A stretch of DNA of 10,658 bases from Methanobacteriota archaeon (GTDB lineage: Archaea > Thermoplasmatota > Poseidoniia > Poseidoniales > Poseidoniaceae), in NCBI GenBank assembly GCA_018662715.1, contig JABJFP010000049.1, forward strand, positions 1 to 10,658. Reading direction: 5' to 3'. Shown here piece after piece: positions 1-5,792 of the stretch. The notes under the pieces were generated by a model. The model did no database searches, was not told where the DNA came from, and was given only the letters and a program-made list of their open reading frames with translations. Within the stretch, counting starts at the first letter, position 1. The number at the start of each line of letters is the position of its first letter. Position numbers and translations under genes: made by a program.

Positions 1-50
1 ACTACCTCATTCATCGTCATGAATTAAAAGCCGTTGAATTGCTTGACTAA
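1..50 (+). CDS. C-terminal end of an unidentified upstream gene (partial)
   Basis: Reading the frame that ends in the TAA at 48-50 gives an open stretch from the window edge, YLIHRHELKAVELLD. It looks like an ordinary charged, helical protein C-terminus. The stop lies 17 nt before the ATG of the ABC1 kinase gene, and a Shine-Dalgarno sits in that gap, as expected for two genes of one operon. Fifteen residues are too few to name a family, and an open frame of this length can occur by chance. Confidence 0.45.
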   Translation, partial: YLIHRHELKAVELLD

Positions 51-53
51 ACA

Positions 54-61
54 AGAGGTGA
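54..61 (+). promoter_or_regulatory. Shine-Dalgarno of the ABC1 kinase gene
   Basis: AGAGGTGA matches the archaeal 16S anti-Shine-Dalgarno (GGAGGTGA type) and ends 6 nt before the ATG at 68. It fixes that start and suggests the gene is an internal cistron with a leader, unlike crtI. Confidence 0.7.
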
Positions 62-67
62 ACGGCC

Positions 68-1297
68 ATGAAACTCTTGACGTTCCTCAGGTTCTTTAGG
101 CAACTAAAGGGCAAAAAACCAGTGGATGTCGATGCGATTCAATCCATGGGATTGTTAGCGGTCAAGCTCGGGCAAATCTTTGCCCTAAGACCAGACCTTA
201 TCGACCCAGACCGCTGCATAGAACTTCAACAATTGTACAGCAGAGGAGCCACGATCCCCACGGAAGATTCTCAAAATCTGCTCCAGCGATTTGCTCCCGA
301 GGGATTTATGAGTCATTTCAAATCGCTGGATAAGGAACCTTTTGCGGCTGCAAGCATTGGACAAATTCACCGCGGCGTCCTCAACGACGGTACGAAGGTT
401 GTTGTCAAGATTATCAAAGCAGATTTTGAAGCTTCATTCAAGCGTGACGTCCGACGTATGAAACGGTGGATCACTATCGGTCTTTTCTTTCGCCGCAAAT
501 TAAGGAAAGTCGGAAATCCAATTGGTCTCTTGGCCCACATTGAAGATTATACCCTTCGCGAACTTGACCTCACAAACGAAATTTCAGGCCGGAATGAACT
601 TATTCTCAAGGCGAGTGAAATTGAGAAAAACTTCTCAATGCCCAAACTCCAATTCCCGAAAATGTGGGACGAACTCTCAAACCGTCACGTATTGGTCATG
701 GAAGAAATTGTCCATCCGACTCTTGAACAACATTTGGAAGAAGGAACACTCAGTTGGCCTGACATGCTTGAACTGTTCCGGATTCACGGAGCATTTATGT
801 TCGGAATCGGCACATTCCACGGCGACCTTCACCCTGGCAACGCAATGATGGACGACAAAGGCAACTTCATTTTCATTGATACCGGAGCCATATGTAACGC
901 CCCGGACCATGTTCGTAATGCGTTGTTTGGCTTCTTCTACTTCCTTGCCAAAGGCGAATTGCGTCATGCGTATGATGCCATGTTAACCATGGCGGACGTA
1001 CAGCCAACCGGGAAAACCCTTCAGACATACTATGATTCCATGAACGAACTCTATGATGGGTTTGTTGGGACTTCAGTAAGTGAAGTGTCCCTTACTGAAC
1101 AGATGATGAAGACGGTCAAGGCTGCGGTACTGGCCGGTTGTTCCTTCGGCGAAGAAGCGTTTCCAATCATCCGTTCCCTCATGTACATGGACGGAATGGT
1201 ACTCAAAGGGCACCCCGAGGTCGACCTCATCAGCTCAATGGGCCCATATCTCGATGAATTCTCAGTTTTGATCGACCCGCATTCCATCATCAAGTGA
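68..1297 (+). CDS. ABC1/AarF/UbiB-family atypical protein kinase-like protein
   Basis: This 409-residue protein has the diagnostic UbiB/ADCK motifs in order. They are the KxGQ motif (KLGQ, 33-36) followed by RPDLI, the Ala-rich nucleotide loop (AAASIGQ, 93-99), the ATP-contacting lysine (VVVK, K114), the ExD of the family-specific insert (ELD, 165-167), the catalytic loop HGDLHPGN (251-258) and the metal-binding DTG (271-273). Family members are ATPases or kinase-like proteins that support isoprenoid-lipid (quinone) metabolism in bacteria and mitochondria; the archaeal role is not established. All active-site residues I can check are present, so it is probably active. It ends without the hydrophobic C-terminal helices of bacterial UbiB and is shorter than UbiB (about 550 residues). 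It sits upstream of crtI-crtB on the same strand, which suggests a link to carotenoid or other prenyl-lipid metabolism, but crtI has its own promoter. The family is sure; the substrate is unknown. Confidence 0.93.
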   Translation: MKLLTFLRFFRQLKGKKPVDVDAIQSMGLLAVKLGQIFALRPDLIDPDRCIELQQLYSRGATIPTEDSQNLLQRFAPEGFMSHFKSLDKEPFAAASIGQIHRGVLNDGTKVVVKIIKADFEASFKRDVRRMKRWITIGLFFRRKLRKVGNPIGLLAHIEDYTLRELDLTNEISGRNELILKASEIEKNFSMPKLQFPKMWDELSNRHVLVMEEIVHPTLEQHLEEGTLSWPDMLELFRIHGAFMFGIGTFHGDLHPGNAMMDDKGNFIFIDTGAICNAPDHVRNALFGFFYFLAKGELRHAYDAMLTMADVQPTGKTLQTYYDSMNELYDGFVGTSVSEVSLTEQMMKTVKAAVLAGCSFGEEAFPIIRSLMYMDGMVLKGHPEVDLISSMGPYLDEFSVLIDPHSIIK

Positions 1298-1322
1298 CCT
1301 CTTTTACCACAAGTAATGATAT

Positions 1323-1352
1323 TTTTTGCCGCCAAAAATTTGCGGCTAAAAA
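1323..1352 (+). promoter_or_regulatory. Imperfect dyad upstream of crtI: candidate operator or terminator hairpin
   Basis: T5-GCCGC (1323-1332) and GCGGC-T-A5 (1342-1352) form an inverted repeat around a 9-nt AT-rich centre, with one unpaired T at 1347. It starts 25 nt after the ABC1 stop and ends 6 nt before the crtI TATA box. It could be a regulator-binding site for crtI, or the T-run at 1322-1327 could end ABC1 transcription. The symmetry is seen; the function is inferred. Confidence 0.4.
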
Positions 1353-1358
1353 CCTGCC

Positions 1359-1366
1359 TTTATATG
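1359..1366 (+). promoter_or_regulatory. TATA box of crtI (leaderless promoter)
   Basis: TTTATATG is a good archaeal TATA box. It ends 22 nt before the crtI ATG, so a start site about 25 nt downstream of its centre falls at or next to the ATG. The bases between it and the ATG hold no Shine-Dalgarno, which fits a leaderless mRNA. Confidence 0.6.
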
Positions 1367-1388
1367 TCCAATCGAGTCCACATAAATT

Positions 1389-3002
1389 ATGAGCACAAGT
1401 GCACGACCAAAGGTAGCAATTATCGGAGCGGGACCCGGAGGTCTTGCATCATCCCTATTGCTTGCAAAATCCGGCGTAGATGTTACCGTTTTTGAACGTT
1501 CCAAGGCTGTTGGTGGCCGGAATAAGGTGTTTGAGCGAGACGGGTACAAATTTGACCTCGGCCCGACATTTTTCCACTATCCTGAAGTCATTGAAGACAT
1601 CTTCAAAGCCATCGGAATGGATGCACATGAAGAGCTCAAATTGAACAAACTTGACATGAATTATCGCCTCATCTTCGGACAAGGTGGCCAATTGGATTGC
1701 ACAAGTGACCTTACCGAAATGACAGAACGAATACGAACCCTCTCAGGTGACAGCAACGCAGAAGCATTCAAGCGGTACGTTGAGGACAACAGCAACAAAC
1801 TCAACAAGTCAAAAGCATGTCTCCAGGAGCCATGGTACGGTCCAACTGACCTTCTCTCAAAAAGAGCGTTTCGTGTTGCGAGTGTATTGCGCCCTCAGCG
1901 AAGCGTTGCTGGAGATTTAATGAAACTCTTCGACGACGACCGACTCATGCTCGCTATGTCGTTCCAAACCAAATATCTTGGAATGTCTCCCTTCAACTGC
2001 CCTAGCCTCTTCACCATGCTAGCCTACCTCGAATACGAATACGGAATTTTCCACCCAATGGGCGGACTCGGTAGCGTCAGCGAGCGCATGGCCGGTATCG
2101 CACGTGACCTCGGCGTAACCTTCCGCATGGAAGAAGAAGTTGAGAAGGTGATCATGGATGGAAAAACCATCAAGGGCGTTACCACAAAAGAAGGAGACTT
2201 CCTTGCTGACCGAGTCATCATGAACGCTGACTTTGCCAACGGGATGACTCAGTTGTTCCCAGACAAGTCTCGAAAGAAGTGGAACAATAAGAAATTGGAT
2301 AAGAAAAAGTACTCTTGTTCTACCTTCATGCTCTATCTTGGAGTCAACAAGACATTTGATGACCTTCCACACCACCAAATCTACGCATCAGAAAATTACG
2401 AATCTAATCTTGAAGATATTGAGAACCATCACAGAATCACATGGGATGACCCGTCAGTCTATGTCCAGAATGCCTGTGTCACAGACCCTGGTCTTGCCCC
2501 TGAAGGCTGTTCGACCATCTACGCCCTTGTACCGGTATCTCACATCCACGAGAACATTAACTGGGAAGATGAAAAGGACGCTTACCGTGACCGAATTATC
2601 GACCAAATCGAAGCCAAACTCGGTTTTGAAAACATTCGTGAACACATCCAAACTGAACTTGTCATCACCCCTGAGGATTGGGGTGACCATTGTTACCGTG
2701 GAGCTGTTTTCAACTTGGCTCACGGACTGGACCAAATGCTATGGCGCCGACCAAAGAATCAGTTTGATGAAATCGCTAATTTGTACCTCGTCGGTGGAGG
2801 AACACACCCTGGAAGCGGCCTGCCAGTGATCTACGAGTCAGCTCGCATCAGCAGTAAATTGCTTCTTGACAGTCTCGGAATCATTCCAGACTGGAACGGC
2901 GTCGACACGTGGTTTGAAAGCCGAAAGCGATCGAAGCAAGGACGAAATGCTCTCAAACAAAAGCGAAAGGAAAACCTTCCTGGAACGCCAACAAGCGCTT
3001 GA
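1389..3002 (+). CDS. crtI: Phytoene desaturase (CrtI family)
   Basis: This FAD-dependent desaturase introduces double bonds into phytoene, giving lycopene or a partly desaturated carotene; family members act at the membrane surface. The 537-residue protein starts with a Rossmann dinucleotide motif (GAGPGG, 13-18), the ribose-binding acidic residue (VFER, E36), GGR (42-44) and FDLGPT (55-60). The middle carries the CrtI-type stretch KYLGMSPF followed by AYLEYEYG and PMGG. The C-terminal FAD motif LYLVGGGTHPGSGLP (from about 465) and the helix after it are canonical. After residue 497 comes a 40-residue tail rich in Lys and Arg, longer than I expect for the family. The ATG is leaderless (see the TATA box). 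crtB follows after 9 nt with its Shine-Dalgarno overlapping this stop, so the two form an operon. The related amine-oxidase-fold enzymes CrtD and CrtN are alternatives for exact specificity, but the crtB neighbour supports CrtI. Confidence 0.92.
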   Translation: MSTSARPKVAIIGAGPGGLASSLLLAKSGVDVTVFERSKAVGGRNKVFERDGYKFDLGPTFFHYPEVIEDIFKAIGMDAHEELKLNKLDMNYRLIFGQGGQLDCTSDLTEMTERIRTLSGDSNAEAFKRYVEDNSNKLNKSKACLQEPWYGPTDLLSKRAFRVASVLRPQRSVAGDLMKLFDDDRLMLAMSFQTKYLGMSPFNCPSLFTMLAYLEYEYGIFHPMGGLGSVSERMAGIARDLGVTFRMEEEVEKVIMDGKTIKGVTTKEGDFLADRVIMNADFANGMTQLFPDKSRKKWNNKKLDKKKYSCSTFMLYLGVNKTFDDLPHHQIYASENYESNLEDIENHHRITWDDPSVYVQNACVTDPGLAPEGCSTIYALVPVSHIHENINWEDEKDAYRDRIIDQIEAKLGFENIREHIQTELVITPEDWGDHCYRGAVFNLAHGLDQMLWRRPKNQFDEIANLYLVGGGTHPGSGLPVIYESARISSKLLLDSLGIIPDWNGVDTWFESRKRSKQGRNALKQKRKENLPGTPTSA

Positions 3003-3006
3003 GGGA
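3001..3006 (+). promoter_or_regulatory. Shine-Dalgarno of crtB overlapping the crtI stop
   Basis: GAGGGA begins inside the crtI TGA (3000-3002) and lies 5 nt before the crtB ATG at 3012. This arrangement indicates translational coupling of the two carotenoid enzymes. Confidence 0.6.
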
Positions 3007-3011
3007 TCATC

Positions 3012-4007
3012 ATGAAGCAGTTGCTGGTAGACAATGCGTACGGCTATTGTGAATCCGTTTGCCGCGAAGCCTCCACCACCTTCTTTTCATCGTTTTCCGC
3101 ACTCCAGTACGATAAGAGAAGGGCTGTTCATGCCGTCTATGCACTGTGCAGATGGGTTGATGACATCGTTGACGGAGATGAAGAGCCTTCAATTCTAGAA
3201 ACGAATTCCCTGCGGGAAGCGACCGATGCACGCCAGCGCATCATTAGCGAAATCCATGATGGAAAAGAGCCGACCCTCCCCGAAGATGAGCACCGCCGAC
3301 GCCTTATGGCGCTCGTTGACATACGCATAAAAATCAACAAAGCCAAAGAAAATGAGATCACTTCAAGTGATCATCCGATTTTCATCGCTTTGCAAGATGT
3401 GTTCGGAAGATTCCCAATCAAAATTCATGACTTTGAAACTGTTCTTGAAGGAATGGAAGACGACCTTTACCCTGTTCAAAACAAAACTTGGGATGAACTC
3501 CGCTCCTACTGCTACAAGGTTGCCTCTGCCGTTGGCCTCATTCTGATTGAAATATATGGCTATGAGGACAGAGCAGCTCAACTCCATGCAGTTGACCTTG
3601 GAATCCAAATGCAATTGATCAACGTGTTACGAGACATCAATGAAGATATCGAGCGTGGGCGAATCTATCTCCCTCTTGACATTCTCGCATCGCATGGTAT
3701 CTCTATTGAAGACTTGCAGCGACCTAATGTTGCCAAATCGCCCTCATGGAAAGGGTTCATCATTGAATATGTTGAGATGATTAAGCGCCATCGTGAATCC
3801 GCCAACCATCTGTTTGGATACCTCGACGCACGCGCACGCGTCCAACCTCAAATCATGTCCGACGCGTACCAATCCATTCTCAACGAGATTGTCCGACGCT
3901 CCGGTGATGTCTTCAGCCAACCTGTCCGACTCCCACTATGGCGTAAAATTCTCCTCGGCGTTAGACTCAACCTTCGTAAGGTCAAAGCACGATTGTTTAC
4001 ATCCTGA
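3012..4007 (+). CDS. crtB: Phytoene synthase (CrtB, squalene/phytoene synthase family)
   Basis: The enzyme condenses two geranylgeranyl diphosphates head-to-head to phytoene, the first committed carotenoid step. In the 331-residue protein I see the substrate-binding STTFFSSF (21-28), the first aspartate-rich motif after YALCRWVDDIVD (D50, D51, D54), EGMEDDL (146-152), the helix with YCYKVASAVG (166-175) and the second aspartate-rich motif QLINVLRDINED followed by RGRIYLP (201-221, D208 and D212). Length and all Mg-diphosphate ligands are normal. The stretch between the first motif and about residue 120 is acidic and somewhat longer than usual. It is the second gene of the crtI-crtB operon and coupled to crtI. 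A squalene synthase assignment is possible from the fold alone, but crtI next door and the RGRIYLP signature make phytoene the likely product. Confidence 0.93.
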   Translation: MKQLLVDNAYGYCESVCREASTTFFSSFSALQYDKRRAVHAVYALCRWVDDIVDGDEEPSILETNSLREATDARQRIISEIHDGKEPTLPEDEHRRRLMALVDIRIKINKAKENEITSSDHPIFIALQDVFGRFPIKIHDFETVLEGMEDDLYPVQNKTWDELRSYCYKVASAVGLILIEIYGYEDRAAQLHAVDLGIQMQLINVLRDINEDIERGRIYLPLDILASHGISIEDLQRPNVAKSPSWKGFIIEYVEMIKRHRESANHLFGYLDARARVQPQIMSDAYQSILNEIVRRSGDVFSQPVRLPLWRKILLGVRLNLRKVKARLFTS

Positions 4008-4053
4008 GTAAAGCATCCCCACTTTGGAAGAATCCCGAAGAGGGGGGTTGCCG

Positions 4054-4293
4054 TCAATCAATTTTCAAGCGCCTGCCCAGCCAAAATCCAATCGTATTTA
4101 CTACCACGTCGGAGAGTTTATTCTCGAACGGCTCAACGGCGAAAGAAGCCCATGATTGGTCGTCAACGGCCCACTCAAAACACTCCCAAGAAATAGAGAG
4201 CACCAAGAACATGCCCCAACTCAACTTCGTCCAACGACCAGCGGTAGACCAAATCGCAAAGTGAGATAACGACCAAAGATTCAGCAACGCCAT
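4054..4293 (-). CDS. Small membrane protein, function unknown
   Basis: This 79-residue protein has two hydrophobic, Trp-rich segments (about 3-18, LLNLWSLSHFAIW; about 26-43, WGMFLVLSISWECFEW) and a third amphipathic one (60-72, with KLSDVVVNTIGFWLG) ending in basic RRLK. The pattern of a W-E-x-F-E-W acidic helix followed by a D-x-x-x-N-x-x-G-x-x-x-G helix resembles small VanZ-like or DUF2238-like membrane proteins. That is a resemblance of pattern only, not a firm family call. I chose the ATG at 4293: it is 4 nt after the TGA of the lipoprotein gene, and GTGA in the upstream junction gives a partial Shine-Dalgarno, so it is probably translated by coupling. A GTG start at 4317 would add eight unconvincing residues that overlap the lipoprotein. 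The gene converges with crtB across 46 bp. Confidence 0.68.
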   Translation of the reverse strand: MALLNLWSLSHFAIWSTAGRWTKLSWGMFLVLSISWECFEWAVDDQSWASFAVEPFENKLSDVVVNTIGFWLGRRLKID

Positions 4294-4297
4294 TGAC

Positions 4298-5743
4298 TCA
4301 CAACGTTGAGGGCCCACCGGCAGTAATCTCTGGAAGAAGTTTCAAGTCCCCGTACAAAGAAGGGCCGTACACATAGGTCCCAACGATTCCAAGTTCACCG
4401 TTGACATTGTGTGCAAGAGCAATCCAAGGACGGCCTTCATCGTCCAGTTCAACGTCTATGAAATCTCCAAATCCACCGCAACGAACGTTACCACAATCAT
4501 CGGTTGAATCTAGGGGGTCGTCAGGGGCGTTCACTGCTACAGATGTGATGAGAGGAGTATCTGCGAACGCATCAGTCATGACCGACATATAGCCCGACCA
4601 GCCGCCATTATCGACGCTTTCCCCGATGTATCCAACTACAACACGACCTTCATCTCCTGCAAAAATCGTCGGGAAGCCAGTTTCTGTTACTTCGGGAGGT
4701 GCAACCATCATTGGTTCAGACCAAGTATCCCCTTGGTCCCTTGAATATGCCAGCCAAGGCATCTGGTCTACGCTAATCCAGGATGCAAAGAGATTTCCTG
4801 CTTCATCCGTTGCAACAGCGACCTCGTGACTGTGCCATCCGTCCTGCATCGGAACTTCGGTAGTGATGGTGTGTTCAGTCCATGAATAGCCTCCGTCAAT
4901 GCTACGATAAACAGCAGGGCCATCGCAAGATGGGTTGCCCCGGTAAATTGCACCATCATTGGAACCTGCAAGATGTCCGTGCAATCCTGAACATTGAGCA
5001 GTATCCGTTGGATAACCAGGACGTTGGATGTCCCATGTGTGGGCTCCATCAAGCGACCGTGAACATTGTGGGCCAGCTGCTGCACTTCCAGTGTTGATAC
5101 AAAATACATAGATGGTGTCGTAAAATCCAATTCCGTCAACATCAGGCATTGAAGCAATCGATTGGTGGTCTTGTGGGCTGTAGTATCCTTCTGCGGAGAA
5201 CGGTATGGACCATGTATTACCGTCATCATCAGAATATTCTACGAACATGGCAGTGAGGGCATGCATGTCAAATTTGACGATTCGGTCGGTCCACTTGTCG
5301 ACGTAAATGTATGGATCGTTGGATGAAGGGACTTGTCCGACCTCAATTGGTAATATTGGATTGAAGGGGCCCATATTGTTCCATGTCTGACCTTGGTCCA
5401 TTGAAGTATAGACCATGGTTCCAGAGCCTGCCCCTCCAAAGGATGAATAGTGGATTCCACCGGTCGAGGTGACCCCAATAGTGGGTTCAAAGGTAGTATC
5501 GCCAATACCGTAGTAGGTCCCCAATGCAGGGTATGGCGTTGAATTACCGGTCAGGTTATCAAAGCCAATTGAAGCATTCGTTGCGTTAACACCGCCCGGG
5601 TAATGGTACCAGGTCGTCATGCTTGGAAGCGAATCAAAGGGAGTTGGTTCCACAATGGATGTATTCTCCTCATCCTCGCCAAAACAACCCGACAAAGAGA
5701 GGGTTACCACCATGAGAGAGAGAAACAATGCTCTTGCTTGCAT
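4298..5743 (-). CDS. Asp-box (BNR/sialidase-type) beta-propeller lipoprotein, copy 1
   Basis: This 481-residue protein starts with a lipoprotein signal peptide: MQARALF, a hydrophobic core and the lipobox LSGC with the lipidated Cys at 20, then an acidic linker. Five Asp-box repeats (S-x-D-x-G-x-T/S-W) lie at 114-121, 171-178, 230-237, 281-288 and 334-341, e.g. SMDQGQTW and SRDQGDTW. These mark the blade hairpins of a sialidase-like propeller, displayed outside the cell. Asp boxes are structural and occur in many non-sialidases; I cannot locate a sialidase active site (Arg triad, Tyr/Glu), so no enzyme activity is claimed. Four N-glycosylation sequons crowd residues 53-69. Paired cysteines (for example 417 and 422) suggest disulfides. 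It is a diverged tandem paralogue of the next gene upstream, with the same signal-peptide pattern and the same promoter element. The ATG at 5743 has no Shine-Dalgarno. Confidence 0.9.
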   Translation of the reverse strand: MQARALFLSLMVVTLSLSGCFGEDEENTSIVEPTPFDSLPSMTTWYHYPGGVNATNASIGFDNLTGNSTPYPALGTYYGIGDTTFEPTIGVTSTGGIHYSSFGGAGSGTMVYTSMDQGQTWNNMGPFNPILPIEVGQVPSSNDPYIYVDKWTDRIVKFDMHALTAMFVEYSDDDGNTWSIPFSAEGYYSPQDHQSIASMPDVDGIGFYDTIYVFCINTGSAAAGPQCSRSLDGAHTWDIQRPGYPTDTAQCSGLHGHLAGSNDGAIYRGNPSCDGPAVYRSIDGGYSWTEHTITTEVPMQDGWHSHEVAVATDEAGNLFASWISVDQMPWLAYSRDQGDTWSEPMMVAPPEVTETGFPTIFAGDEGRVVVGYIGESVDNGGWSGYMSVMTDAFADTPLITSVAVNAPDDPLDSTDDCGNVRCGGFGDFIDVELDDEGRPWIALAHNVNGELGIVGTYVYGPSLYGDLKLLPEITAGGPSTL

Positions 5744-5766
5744 AGTAAAGCCGAATCGTCATTGGG

Positions 5767-5781
5767 ATAATGACCTTCCGC
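5767..5781 (-). promoter_or_regulatory. Promoter element of lipoprotein copy 1 (twin of 7292-7306)
   Basis: On the minus strand this reads GCGGAAGGTCATTAT, ending 23 nt before the ATG at 5743. The purine-rich half fits the position of a BRE and the AT-rich half that of a TATA box, so transcription would start at about the ATG. The identical 15-mer stands at the identical distance before the paralogous gene, which is the strongest reason to believe it. Confidence 0.7.
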
Positions 5782-5792
5782 ATGGACTGATA

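Noticed and set aside
2360..2368. TGACCTTCC, resembling part of the twin promoter element
   Set aside because: It covers only nine of fifteen bases, lies within crtI codons for a conserved frame and has no start codon at the right distance.
2019..2378. 119-codon open frame antisense to crtI
   Set aside because: It overlaps conserved CrtI sequence, and its protein has no family features or start signals; it is a shadow of the coding strand.
2338..2829. 163-codon plus-strand frame inside crtI
   Set aside because: It is an out-of-frame reading of crtI, rich in Thr and Ser as expected from a shifted frame, with no motif.
4017..4047. CCCC and GGGGGG runs between crtB and the small membrane gene as a terminator hairpin
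   Set aside because: Only about four base pairs would form across a loop of more than 20 nt and no T-run follows on either strand.
4768..5229. 153-codon open frame on the minus strand in another frame of lipoprotein copy 1
   Set aside because: It lies wholly inside the lipoprotein gene on the same strand, has no recognisable motif or start signal, and the lipoprotein frame has five Asp boxes and a lipobox.
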